Shown: piece after piece, positions 41,065-49,938 of the stretch
Position numbering within the stretch: position 1 is the stretch's first letter
How the letters are laid out: the number at the start of each line of letters is the position of its first letter
NCBI RefSeq assembly: GCF_001639725.1
Contig: NZ_LTAW01000002.1
Coordinates: 186,001-250,000 of the forward strand
Direction of reading: 5' to 3'
Length of the DNA stretch: 64,000 bases
DNA from: Marinomonas atlantica
GTDB lineage: Bacteria > Pseudomonadota > Gammaproteobacteria > Pseudomonadales > Marinomonadaceae
Made by a program: the position numbers and the translations under genes
Notes under the pieces: model-generated
Told to the model about the DNA's origin: nothing
Database searches by the model: none
The model's input: the letters and a program-made list of their open reading frames with translations, nothing else

Positions 41065-43254
41065 ATGAAGCAACTTGAAAAACTCATGCTCACTATCGGC
41101 CTGCTAGACAAGGTCACCAAGCCTATGCGCGGCATTCAGCGCACAATTCAGCAGGTGACCAGTCAATCACGCAAAGCTTTTGAAAGCACTGCGGCGGGTG
41201 TTACTGCCCTGATCGGTGCCGCTGGAACCTTTATGGCAACGGTCAATCCCGCTAATGATCTTAATAGCGCATTGCGGGAAGTGTCGTCACTTGATGTGGC
41301 GGACGACACCCTGAAAAAACTCAATGAGGCGGGGCTTCAATACTCTATCGAGTTTGGAGACAGCGCAGCCAACTATGTGCGCTCGGCCTATGACATCCAA
41401 TCCGCTATTGCTGGTTTAACGGGTGACGATTTACCACGCTTCACAACAGCGGCGGGTACGTTAGCCAAAGCAACGAAAGCCAGTGTGGGCGATATCACAT
41501 CTTATGTCGGTACTATGTACGGCATTTTTCAAAAGCAAGCCGACCAAATGGGCAAGGGTGAGTGGGTAGAACAGCTCGCGGGCAAAACCGCTGCAGCGGT
41601 GCAGATGTTTAAAACCACTGGTCCAGAAATGGCGAGTGCGTTTGAGTCACTGGGTGCTGGTGCGCAAACAATGGGCGTTAGTCTACAAGAGCAGATGGCT
41701 GTGCTTGGCTCACTTCAGGCGACCATGAGTGGTTCAGAAGCAGGTACAAAATACGGCGCTTTCCTAGAAGGTCTAGCCGGTGCCCAGAGTGATCTGGGGC
41801 TCAATTTCAACGATTCAAGCGGCAACTTGCTACCAGTTGTCGACATCCTGCAAATGATCCAAGGCCAAATGAAAGGCATGAACGCCTTGGAGGCTCAAGA
41901 ATTCTTGTCTGGTGCATTTGATGGTGAGGCGGTTGGCTTCATTCAATTGATGTCTCAGAACATCGGCAAGCTGAATGGCGATATTGCAAAGCTCGGCGAG
42001 CAAACAGGCATGCAAAAAGCCACGGAAATGGCCAACAAAATGAAAGACCCATGGGCGCAAATTGCGTCAGGGATTCAAGCGGTATTTATTGCCGTCACGC
42101 AAAAAGCCTTACCAGCGATTGAACCATTTATCGCCTATTTGGTGAGTGTCACTAGCATGATGGTGGCATGGACAAACGAATACCCAGAGCTGACTAAATG
42201 GATTGCTTTAGCGGGTGCCGCGTTGATCGGGCTAGTCGCCATCGGCGGCACGCTTTCGTTAGCGATTGGGCTGGCTCGTTATTCCATGGTGGGCATGATG
42301 GTGGTCACTAATCTTTGGCAAGCTCGAACAGTTGCCGTAACCGCCGCTATCTGGCTGAAAACCGCAGCCCTTTGGGCAATGCGCACCGCTATGCTGGCAT
42401 TCGTGCTCTATGGTCCTGCAGTCGCGGCCTTCTTCGGCGTATTGAAGGCATCCATTCTTACATCACTGCCAGCTATCTGGGCATTCACTGCCGCATTGCT
42501 GGCCAACCCACTGACGTGGATTGTGGTCGGCATCGTCGCGTTAGTCGCGGCCATTTCAGGGTTGATCATCTATTGGGATGAAGTGACAGCGGCAATAAGT
42601 AAAAGCTGGAATTGGCTTAAAGGTCTGTTTGCTGACAGCGAATGGATGAAGCTGGTGTTTGCGCCTATTTACCTAGGTATTCAGGCAGTAGATGCCGCAA
42701 TCTCTGCATTCCAAAAAATCCCAGAGTGGTGGCAATCATTCAAAACATGGTTCGCCAGCATATCCTTTGCGCCCGTTTGGAATTTAGGCGCCGAGCTAAT
42801 CGACGGTCTAATGCAGAAATGGAACGATCTGCAGGTGTGGTTTAGCTCGATAACGCTCATGCCGAAGTGGGACCTATCACTAGATGCTTTCGAGTCAATC
42901 AAACAGTGGTGGGTCAACTTCAAGTCATGGTTGGGCCAGCTAAACCCGCTTTCGATGTTGGGTGACTCCGCCGACTGGCTACAGTCGAAATTGTCATGGG
43001 TGCCAGGTATCGACGCGCCGGAAGCCAAAACAACAGAAACCGTCAAAGAGCAAAGTGGTGCGCTAGGTGGATTAGCGTTGCCAGGCTCCGAGCCCACGCA
43101 GACAGAGAAAGAGGGTGGTTTATTTCAGTCGATCAGCAATCTATGGAATGGCGGATCGAAAACCACACAAGTAGAAAAAATCGAAGTCCACAACCACAGC
43201 GCGGGTGTACGCGGTGAGGATTTAATGCACGAACTAGAAATGGCGGCGGGCTAA
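41065..43254 (+). CDS. Tail tape measure protein
   Basis: 729 residues. Sets tail length and may help DNA entry. The N-terminal region (LEKLMLTIGLLDKVTKPMRGIQRTIQQVTSQSRKAF) and the TP901/TMP core (ALREVSSLDVADDTLKKLNEAG, YGIFQKQADQMGKGEWVEQLAGKTAAAVQMFKTTGPEMASAFESLGAGAQTMG) are typical. A hydrophobic middle part (about 360-500) holds several membrane-like helices, and a Trp-rich C-terminal portion follows. Preceded by the chaperone frameshift pair, as expected. Confidence 0.93.
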   Translation: MKQLEKLMLTIGLLDKVTKPMRGIQRTIQQVTSQSRKAFESTAAGVTALIGAAGTFMATVNPANDLNSALREVSSLDVADDTLKKLNEAGLQYSIEFGDSAANYVRSAYDIQSAIAGLTGDDLPRFTTAAGTLAKATKASVGDITSYVGTMYGIFQKQADQMGKGEWVEQLAGKTAAAVQMFKTTGPEMASAFESLGAGAQTMGVSLQEQMAVLGSLQATMSGSEAGTKYGAFLEGLAGAQSDLGLNFNDSSGNLLPVVDILQMIQGQMKGMNALEAQEFLSGAFDGEAVGFIQLMSQNIGKLNGDIAKLGEQTGMQKATEMANKMKDPWAQIASGIQAVFIAVTQKALPAIEPFIAYLVSVTSMMVAWTNEYPELTKWIALAGAALIGLVAIGGTLSLAIGLARYSMVGMMVVTNLWQARTVAVTAAIWLKTAALWAMRTAMLAFVLYGPAVAAFFGVLKASILTSLPAIWAFTAALLANPLTWIVVGIVALVAAISGLIIYWDEVTAAISKSWNWLKGLFADSEWMKLVFAPIYLGIQAVDAAISAFQKIPEWWQSFKTWFASISFAPVWNLGAELIDGLMQKWNDLQVWFSSITLMPKWDLSLDAFESIKQWWVNFKSWLGQLNPLSMLGDSADWLQSKLSWVPGIDAPEAKTTETVKEQSGALGGLALPGSEPTQTEKEGGLFQSISNLWNGGSKTTQVEKIEVHNHSAGVRGEDLMHELEMAAG

Positions 43255-43256
43255 GT

Positions 43257-43580
43257 ATGAGCAGTATTGATCTATTAATCGCTGATTTAGATTTATCGCT
43301 GAATGATCGTGGCGAGCCTCATTACGTGGTGGGCGTGGACTGTGTTGCGCAAGACATTAAACACATGCTGATCGAAGAAGGGTACCTGACTGTGTTGATT
43401 GGCGAGCGTAACCGAGCGCGCATTTCCATGATTGAAATTGATATTGAAAACGCCATTGAGGATGACGCGCGCATCCTTTCTGGGTCAGCCAGTGTGAGTA
43501 TTTCCAACGGTATTGTGATCTGTACCGCTGACACGACGGATGCCGAGAAAATCTATATGGAGGCGCAAATCAATGGCTGA
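43257..43580 (+). CDS. DUF2590 family tail/baseplate protein (107 aa)
   Basis: Short acidic protein: IDLLIADLDLSLNDRGEPHYVVGVDCVAQDIKHMLIEEGYLTVLIGER. The DUF2590 family is found between tape measure and gpJ in HP1/K139-like phages and is similar in length and fold expectation to gpW (a T4 gp25-like baseplate wedge protein). It follows the tape measure by 2 bases and overlaps the gpJ-like gene by 8 bases. Confidence 0.85.
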   Translation: MSSIDLLIADLDLSLNDRGEPHYVVGVDCVAQDIKHMLIEEGYLTVLIGERNRARISMIEIDIENAIEDDARILSGSASVSISNGIVICTADTTDAEKIYMEAQING

Positions 43581-44730
43581 TTTTGAGCGTTTCTTTACAG
43601 ATCAAGGCATCCCGACGACAGAATACAGGATGAAAGAGCGGTTTAAGCAAATCGTGATCGATGAGGGGGCAACGGTTTCTAACGACTCTCGTTATTCACC
43701 GTTTTGGCGTGTGATCTCTGCCATCGTCGTTACACCAGCTATGTGGCTACTAAAAACGCTGATCGGAAGCATTGCGCCGCAGTTTTATTTGAAAACCGCA
43801 ACGGGGACTTATTTGGATGACTGGGCAGCAAATTACGATGTGACGCGAAACATAGGCCAGTCAACCATTGGCACGCTTGAGTTTCATCGCTACGACGATA
43901 CGCAGGCGCGAACCCTCGTTGCAGGGACGGCTATTAGCTCGTTGCCGATTAACAACATCGTGTACACCGTCCATCTCCTCAATGACTTGGAGTTTGAGGC
44001 GGGCGTTGCCTACAAGGATGCTGTTGTATCGTCTGTTGTAAACAGCTCTGATACTAATCTAGCGGCGGGTTACTTTAACCAGATCGCCGAGGCGGGTTTA
44101 TCCGTTGATCACGGTGACAACTGGATAAGTCAAATTGGTGTTAGGGATGAAACAGACGAAGAATTACGCGAGCGCGTGCGCCTTCGCTTTAATCGCTTAT
44201 CTCACTATCACACAGATGGTGTTTACCGCTCAATTATCAGTGAAGAAGCAGACGTACCACCGGCTAATGTCTTTTTTCAACATGATGCACCGCGTGGACC
44301 AGGTACGGCAAACGCTTACATTTTATTCCCGCTGGCGGTGCCGCAGACAAGTGTGCTTGCGCGAGTAAATAAGCACATCAGAGAAGACGGCCACCACGGC
44401 CATGGTGATGATGTAATGGTGTTTGAAATGCCACGCCAAGGTGTTGAGGTCACGGCCACGGTATTTATCAACAACGAAGTGATCGAGTTAGAACGCGAGC
44501 GTATGCGTGCTGAAATTACCCAAGCTATCAGAGCGGCTTTTCGTGAAAACGCTGCGTATACGGGACTAACGCTCACACACCCAAAAAGCCGTTTTTCGTT
44601 CACTCGATTAAGTGGGGAGTTAGTCCGCATCTTTCCCGATTTGGATTTGATTGAGTTTGATAACGCTGACATCTACACAGAAATGTGGGTGCCATCACTG
44701 AACAGCGTCACGCTGAACATGGGGGCGTAA
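43573..44730 (+). CDS. Baseplate assembly protein (gpJ-like)
   Basis: 385 residues (P2 gpJ 302). Baseplate wedge protein of the gpJ/T4 gp6 family: IAPQFYLKTATGTYLDDWAANYDVTRN, GVRDETDEELRERVRLRFNRL and GTANAYILFPLAVPQTSVLARVNKHI are the recognisable blocks. ATG 43573 (MADFERFFTDQG) was chosen; a frame open from 43540 would lie inside the previous gene. It overlaps the neighbours on both sides. Confidence 0.92.
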   Translation: MADFERFFTDQGIPTTEYRMKERFKQIVIDEGATVSNDSRYSPFWRVISAIVVTPAMWLLKTLIGSIAPQFYLKTATGTYLDDWAANYDVTRNIGQSTIGTLEFHRYDDTQARTLVAGTAISSLPINNIVYTVHLLNDLEFEAGVAYKDAVVSSVVNSSDTNLAAGYFNQIAEAGLSVDHGDNWISQIGVRDETDEELRERVRLRFNRLSHYHTDGVYRSIISEEADVPPANVFFQHDAPRGPGTANAYILFPLAVPQTSVLARVNKHIREDGHHGHGDDVMVFEMPRQGVEVTATVFINNEVIELERERMRAEITQAIRAAFRENAAYTGLTLTHPKSRFSFTRLSGELVRIFPDLDLIEFDNADIYTEMWVPSLNSVTLNMGA

Positions 44731-45368
44731 TGACTGACGATATTCAAACCGGTGAGTTACCAAGTTGGTTACAGGACGCTGAAGTCACAAAGTTAAAAAA
44801 CGCGGCTGGCAAGTTCTGGGGGCAGGTTTCAGATTGGCTAAAACTGCCACTTGAGCAACTAGACCCGATTACCTGTCATCCTGTGGTGTTGCGTCTTTAT
44901 GCCTATCAGCAAGACGTAGACCGCTTTGTCACAGAGCCGGATTCGTTGTATCGCCTACGAGTTGCAACAGCGGGGTCTAATACTCGCGACGCGGGTGAAT
45001 TGATCGGCATGGAACAGATTGTCGAACGATTTGGGGAAGTCATCGCTGGAACCGTCGAACGTGATCCTGATAAAGATTGGGACGTTATTACATTGGTTCT
45101 GGAAAACGGCGTGCTAACGAAGGATTGGGAGCTAGGACAATTCATTATCCGCCAGTACGGGCGCACTTGCCGCCGCTACGAATTTTTACTACTCGACATG
45201 ATTAGCGGATTTTCAGTTGGTGGGGTAGAAGGTGGTATGGAGACCGTCACCACGAAGGTGTCTTTATTCATTCCAGCATATGACGACTTGGTGCCACTAC
45301 CAATTCAAATTTCACTTAACAGCGCGGAAGTGTCGCGCGATCACATTAAGGGGTTCTCATGGCTGTAA
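44730..45368 (+). CDS. Tail protein I (gpI-like)
   Basis: 212 residues (P2 gpI 176). Tail tip/wedge protein linking baseplate and fibres: LPSWLQDAEVTKLKNAAGKFWGQVSDWLKLPLEQLDPITCHPVVLRLYAYQQDVDRF, then LYRLRVATAGSNTRDAGELIGMEQIVERFG. Start at 44730 overlaps the gpJ stop (TAATG). Overlaps the fibre gene by 10 bases. Confidence 0.85.
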   Translation: MTDDIQTGELPSWLQDAEVTKLKNAAGKFWGQVSDWLKLPLEQLDPITCHPVVLRLYAYQQDVDRFVTEPDSLYRLRVATAGSNTRDAGELIGMEQIVERFGEVIAGTVERDPDKDWDVITLVLENGVLTKDWELGQFIIRQYGRTCRRYEFLLLDMISGFSVGGVEGGMETVTTKVSLFIPAYDDLVPLPIQISLNSAEVSRDHIKGFSWL

Positions 45369-47620
45369 ACGGCACGATTACCACGGCGGGCGCGGCTTAT
45401 CTGTCGCAGCGCATTTCAGCAATGGCAAACGTAACCATTGATCATTTCGTGATGGCCAACGTGCCAGGTATCGACGAAACCACCGAAGCCGATCCAAACT
45501 TTGTATTAGCAGAAGAATACATCGTCGCCACGGCGCCTGTGTATCGATTGGCTCACAACGGGGAAAACTCCGTTGTGTATTCCATGGTGCTTGATGGTGA
45601 AGAAGGTGACTACGATTTCAATTGGTATGGGCTGGTAACGAATACGGGGGTGGTGTTGGCGTTTGCTAATATTCCGCAGGTTGCTAAGCGTGCGAGTGTT
45701 GGTCAGGTGATCAACCGCAACTTTATCTTGCCGTTCACCGCAGCCAAAGCGCTGACTGGTGCGGACATTCCTTCGGAAAGCTGGCAGTTTGATTTCACAG
45801 AAACCATCGCAGAAGTGACGGTTTCATTATTGGGTCCGCGTTATGTCTACACTGGCGGGACTTACACTTATCAGTTCACGGATTGGGATGATTTTTCGAC
45901 CTATTCAGTATTCTCTGATGTGGGGGTAGTGACGCTCGGTAATGCGGAAATGACACTGGATATTCCGTCCAATACAACGGCGGAAGAGTGTTTGGTTACT
46001 GTGATCCGTAACGGCTCTGCTCGTGTTCTGACTATTCGTGTGGGTGATCCAGTCGTAGCACAGCCAACACTGATTGCGCCAGTTGATGGAGCTCCGAATA
46101 TCGCAGAGACGCCAACGCTAACCATGTCGCCGTTCAAGACATTTCCACCGGATACGGATACGCAATTGTCGGCGGATTGGGAGCTATACGACGCCAACGA
46201 CAACTTGGTGCTAAGCAGTTATGACGACACCGTTAGCTTATCTGCCTTTACAATTCCTGAGGGTGTTCTAACTGAGGGCGGATACGGCTACAAGTGGCGT
46301 GGTCGTCAAAACGGACAAGTGCTCGGAAATAGCGAGTGGTCAGAATTATCGATTTTCACCACCAAGGATCAGTTTGCTTATAACAGTGCGCCGACATTGA
46401 TTGCTCCATTGAGCGGTTCTACGGATATTGCGTTACAGCCAATGCTGACAATATCTGGTTATAGCGTTACACCTGCTGGTTTTGATGCGGTAGATGCGGT
46501 TCAGTTCCAGCTTTATAGCGATTCAGGGTTAGAAAATCTTGTTTGGGACTCGGGGGTGCTTACATCGGGATTCACATCGGTTCAGGTTGGAGTTGAGTTA
46601 GCTATTGGTCAGGAGTATTACTGGGTTGCTAGACATCGCGGAAGTTCTATTGGCTGGACAGGCTTTTCGGTGCCTTGGTCTTTTGTGACTAGAGAGGCAG
46701 AGCTGCCGCAGGGAGTCTTTAGTGCTGACCTTTACTTTGGAAACCTATCTGGCGTTCAAATTAACAATGGAATTGATTTTGCTGGTAAAGACGGGATGCT
46801 GTGGATTAAGCAGCGAGATAATCCCAACGCTCATGCGTTGTATGACACGATCCGAGGTCCGCTTTACCGTTTGCGCACTCCTGGTGCGTCGGCTCATGCG
46901 GGAGTTGTTGGTGGGCTTGAGTCGTTTAATGCCGATGGTTTTACTTTGGGCGGGAATGTTGGTGAAACTAACCAAAATGGTGTTAAGCACGTGGCATGGT
47001 CGTTTAGAAAGGCCGTAGGCTTTTTTGATGTGTTCGAGTTTGAAGGGGATGGCGCAACGGATCGTGCGTTATCACACGGATTAGGGAAAGAGGTAGGGGC
47101 TTACATCGTTAAGCGAATTGACGGCGCATCTGACTTCTGGTTGTGGCATCGTGCTGTTTCAAAGAAAGATAGTGGTGGCTATCGAGGGTTGAAATTGAAT
47201 GATGCGGCGGGGTTGAGCACTTACTACTTGGGCGATTCTGATCCAACGAATACGGAGTTGTTTGTGAGCGGCGACTCAAATGTTTTAGGGGCTCGCTACA
47301 TTGTATATGTGTTTGCGCATGATCCAAGTCCTAGCGGGATTATCCAGTGTGGTGGCGGTGGTGCATATCAAAGGCAGGATTTGGGTTGGCGGCCTCAGTT
47401 TATATTTCAAGCTGGAACAAACGGTTCTAATGGTGATCGTCAATTGATTGATGATGCTCGTGGTATAGGCCCATCTGGTGAGGCGATTCTGATGGCTAAT
47501 CAGACTGGTTATGAAACCACAGATCAGGATGCAATTTTAGAGGTCGACGGCACAGGATTTAAGCCTAATGCTGGTGGGCCAACTATTTTTATCGCAATTC
47601 GTGAGCCGATTCCGGTTTAG
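45359..47620 (+). CDS. Tail fibre / receptor-binding protein with two Ig-like repeats
   Basis: 753 residues. The N-terminal 140 residues are a tail-collar-fibre attachment domain (VNGTITTAGAAYLSQRISAM, DYDFNWYGLVTNTGVVLAFANIP). Two tandem repeats of about 100 residues follow, each opening with LIAPVDGAPNIAETPTLT or LIAPLSGSTDIALQPMLT and containing a YGYKWRGRQNG / YYWVARHRGSS strand, resembling fibronectin-III-like modules. The C-terminal 270 residues (DGMLWIKQRDNPNAHALYDTIRG, VAWSFRKAVGFFDVFEFEG) match the laminin-like tail found in DUF7483-type phage tips. The host range determinant is probably here. Confidence 0.88.
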   Translation: MAVNGTITTAGAAYLSQRISAMANVTIDHFVMANVPGIDETTEADPNFVLAEEYIVATAPVYRLAHNGENSVVYSMVLDGEEGDYDFNWYGLVTNTGVVLAFANIPQVAKRASVGQVINRNFILPFTAAKALTGADIPSESWQFDFTETIAEVTVSLLGPRYVYTGGTYTYQFTDWDDFSTYSVFSDVGVVTLGNAEMTLDIPSNTTAEECLVTVIRNGSARVLTIRVGDPVVAQPTLIAPVDGAPNIAETPTLTMSPFKTFPPDTDTQLSADWELYDANDNLVLSSYDDTVSLSAFTIPEGVLTEGGYGYKWRGRQNGQVLGNSEWSELSIFTTKDQFAYNSAPTLIAPLSGSTDIALQPMLTISGYSVTPAGFDAVDAVQFQLYSDSGLENLVWDSGVLTSGFTSVQVGVELAIGQEYYWVARHRGSSIGWTGFSVPWSFVTREAELPQGVFSADLYFGNLSGVQINNGIDFAGKDGMLWIKQRDNPNAHALYDTIRGPLYRLRTPGASAHAGVVGGLESFNADGFTLGGNVGETNQNGVKHVAWSFRKAVGFFDVFEFEGDGATDRALSHGLGKEVGAYIVKRIDGASDFWLWHRAVSKKDSGGYRGLKLNDAAGLSTYYLGDSDPTNTELFVSGDSNVLGARYIVYVFAHDPSPSGIIQCGGGGAYQRQDLGWRPQFIFQAGTNGSNGDRQLIDDARGIGPSGEAILMANQTGYETTDQDAILEVDGTGFKPNAGGPTIFIAIREPIPV

Positions 47621-47632
47621 GTGGAGAAGATA

Positions 47633-48316
47633 ATGCAACAAATGTTTTGTCTCTGTTATGGAGAGCGAATACTGACCAAGCCGAAAATATATGATCGAAA
47701 TTCTTTAGCAAGAGCAATTGCGCATCATGGTCTTGCTGAGGGGCTTTTGCCGTTCGCCGTCCCGACATCTTATCTTGATATTGGTCATTTGCGCTTATTG
47801 CCCGTCTTCGATGAAACGGTTATTCCGAGTCCTGACGATTTTTATCATGTGGGTCAGGCTAAGCTAGAGGTTTCAGACTATCAGGTGATCAGAAGTTATC
47901 CTGTTAATCCTTATTCGATTGAGTATTGTGCTGAATTGGTGGCGAAAGAAGTGTCTGACAAGGTAGATGCGGTAAAGCCTAAATTGAGTGTGGGATACCC
48001 CGATATCGAAGTGGACAGTTGGCCGTTGCAGTTGATGGAGGCAAACGCCTACGCTACTGATCCAGAAACCTCGGTACCAACGCTTAAAGGTATTGCGGCT
48101 CGCCGTGGTTTAGAGTTGTCTGACTTGGTTGATCGTGTTTTGGCAAAGGCTCCAGTCTATTCCGAAAAGATTGGTTTTTTGCTTGGTTCTCGACAGTTTG
48201 TTGAGGATGAATTAACTAAGCTGAAGGAGTCAGAACCAGAAAATTGGCTGAGCCAATTGGTTGAATTGCGAAGTACGTGGCAGTCTGATTGGCCGCCAGA
48301 GTTGTTGGGTAAGTAG
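47633..48316 (+). CDS. Tail-fibre-associated protein, probable fibre assembly (227 aa)
   Basis: Position after the fibre gene and content suggest a fibre chaperone. The N-terminal half is beta-rich and reads like a fibre-tip mimic (LPFAVPTSYLDIGHLRLLPVF). The second half contains SWPLQLMEANAYATDPETSVPTLKGIAARRGLELSDLVDRVLAKA, a helical segment seen in assembly proteins of the DUF4376 type. ATG 47633 has GGAG 8 bases upstream; the GTG at 47621 lies before that RBS. Exact family not certain. Confidence 0.65.
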   Translation: MQQMFCLCYGERILTKPKIYDRNSLARAIAHHGLAEGLLPFAVPTSYLDIGHLRLLPVFDETVIPSPDDFYHVGQAKLEVSDYQVIRSYPVNPYSIEYCAELVAKEVSDKVDAVKPKLSVGYPDIEVDSWPLQLMEANAYATDPETSVPTLKGIAARRGLELSDLVDRVLAKAPVYSEKIGFLLGSRQFVEDELTKLKESEPENWLSQLVELRSTWQSDWPPELLGK

Positions 48317-48318
48317 CT

Positions 48319-48714
48319 ATGGGAAAGGCATGGCTTTACTGCTTAGACCATCATTTTGAATACGAGCACCCGCTATTAGCAGGCATCGAGTTTCAAAACG
48401 AATGGGTAACTATTTCTAACTCTAAGATGCTCGTTACCCCGTGCTATTCGTGGGACGGGTGTTCGCCAAAGGTTTATGTATTGGGGTTGTTTGTGGTCGG
48501 CACGCCGGATGGTTGTCTACGTAACGGTAAACCGTGGCTGTATTACGACAGTCTTGTGCATGACGTGCTATGTCAGTTTCGTGATCAATTGCCGCTAAGC
48601 AAGGCGGACAGTGTGACTATTTGGAACGATCGACTAATAGATTCAGATTGGCCATTGCGTCCTTTGTATGTAGCGATGGTGGACAGATATGGTCCGCAGG
48701 ATTGGGCAGCATGA
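48319..48714 (+). CDS. DUF1353-like phage protein (131 aa)
   Basis: Soluble protein with a Trp-rich C-terminus (DSDWPLRPLYVAMVDRYGPQDW) and a VHDVLCQF segment; this pattern (D-x-LVHDxL ... PLYxAVxxxG) is that of DUF1353, found in phage tail regions and of unknown function. It begins 2 bases after the fibre-associated gene and overlaps the next gene as ATGA. Cysteines in SWDGCSPK may bind metal. Confidence 0.7.
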   Translation: MGKAWLYCLDHHFEYEHPLLAGIEFQNEWVTISNSKMLVTPCYSWDGCSPKVYVLGLFVVGTPDGCLRNGKPWLYYDSLVHDVLCQFRDQLPLSKADSVTIWNDRLIDSDWPLRPLYVAMVDRYGPQDWAA

Positions 48715-49259
48715 TTCTAGTACTAAACGGAACAAGTGTGCGTGGATGGGGTTTTGCTGTGACCGGTGAGCAACCATTACCAGAAGAGGATTTATCCGCG
48801 CAAACATCCTCAACGCTAACAGCAGAGAAGGGTTTTAAGGGTAAGCGCCTGCGGGTAAAGCTGAATATCAACTTTGAAAACGCAGATGATTTAAAGAGCT
48901 TAGTTTTATTGGCTCAAGCTGTAGATGCTTCGGGTACACGTCAAGTCTATACGGTGAGCAACAAAACAGCGTCGGCAATGGGCGTCCGCCAAGTAAGATT
49001 TAGTGAGCGATTGAGCGCTCAAGAAATGGAAGATAAGCAGGCTTGGACGGTCACCTTTGTTTTGTTGGAGCATAAATCCGTGGCAGAAAAGCGCGAAAGC
49101 AAAGCGTTAGCGGATTCAGGAAACAAAGTGACATCTGTGGGACCAGCAGATCAGCAAGCAGAGCAAGAAGCGGCAGCGGACGTGTCATGGTTTGAAGAAA
49201 ATGTATTGATGTCAGCTGATAGCAGGTTATCAGGAGGGGGTGAAGTCGATGTTGTATAG
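48711..49259 (+). CDS. Baseplate/tail protein (182 aa), unassigned
   Basis: The start overlaps the previous stop (ATGA, 48711). A beta-rich first part (LVLNGTSVRGWGFAVTGEQPL; KRLRVKLNINFENADDLKSLVLLAQAVDASGTRQVYTVSN), then an acidic, disordered-looking tail. Size and place, directly before a hub-like and a spike-like protein, suggest a gpU- or LysM-linked baseplate component. No family is certain. A frame open upstream to 48621 lies inside the DUF1353-like gene. Confidence 0.7.
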   Translation: MILVLNGTSVRGWGFAVTGEQPLPEEDLSAQTSSTLTAEKGFKGKRLRVKLNINFENADDLKSLVLLAQAVDASGTRQVYTVSNKTASAMGVRQVRFSERLSAQEMEDKQAWTVTFVLLEHKSVAEKRESKALADSGNKVTSVGPADQQAEQEAAADVSWFEENVLMSADSRLSGGGEVDVV

Positions 49260-49938
49260 ATTCTTTGTAAAAGTGGCAGGGGAAGAGCGGCAATTAGTGG
49301 AGCATGATGTGCGGCTATTCGCCAACGCATGCGGCACGGCATCATTGAAAGTAGTTTCAGACGCGGAGCCAAAGGGCTCCGTTTTTGTATCGATGTCCAT
49401 TAACAATGGTCAACGGGTGGGTGTGTTTCTGGGCTTTATTGAGCGAGCAACCAAAGCAACAGCTGGTACATGGACCCTGTTTTGTCGTGAAAAATTGGCG
49501 ATATTAGAGCGGCGTTTACCGTTATCAATGCGAAACACAACACTGCGCGAAATACTCACAGAGATATCGGGTAAAACTAAAGTGTCGTTCTCTTTGCCTA
49601 AGTCGGCATCCTATGTGGATCAGCCAGTGCCGCACTTTGTGCATACCGGCACAGCATTGCAGGCAGTCAGATCATTGGAAAAGGTGTTCAGTATATCGGA
49701 CTTCATCTGTCAGCAACGACGTGACGGAACTATATATGTGGGAAGTTGGGTAGACGGCATCTGGATAGATAAGCCGATGCAGGTGCCGGAAACGCTATTC
49801 ACTAATGTCAAAGCCAGCGAATCTTTGACATTTCCAGCAATACCAGGTCTTAGACCTTGTTTCTTATTAAACGGTCGTCGTATCTATGAGGTGACTATGT
49901 CAGATGTAACCATGGGGGTATCATGGAAAAAGCGATAG
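49249..49938 (+). CDS. Baseplate hub-like protein (gpD-like, 229 aa)
   Basis: Begins MLYRFFVKVAGEERQLVEHDVRLFANACGTASLKVVSD; beta-rich, with a central TLREILTEISGKTKVSFSLPKSASYVDQPVPHFVHTGTALQAVRSLEKVF segment typical of hub domains of gpD/gp27-type proteins (P2 gpD is about 390 residues, so this is a short version). ATG 49249 has AGGAGG 11 bases upstream; the GTG at 49240 is too close to it. Overlaps neighbours on both sides. Confidence 0.65.
   Translation: MLYRFFVKVAGEERQLVEHDVRLFANACGTASLKVVSDAEPKGSVFVSMSINNGQRVGVFLGFIERATKATAGTWTLFCREKLAILERRLPLSMRNTTLREILTEISGKTKVSFSLPKSASYVDQPVPHFVHTGTALQAVRSLEKVFSISDFICQQRRDGTIYVGSWVDGIWIDKPMQVPETLFTNVKASESLTFPAIPGLRPCFLLNGRRIYEVTMSDVTMGVSWKKR

Noticed and set aside
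42681-43097. 138-codon minus-strand ORF within the tape measure gene
   Set aside because: Antisense shadow of a clear tape measure protein; no independent support.
45359-47620. Whole tail fibre as a possible moron or toxin
   Set aside because: The N-terminal tail-collar domain and the position after gpI fit a normal fibre.
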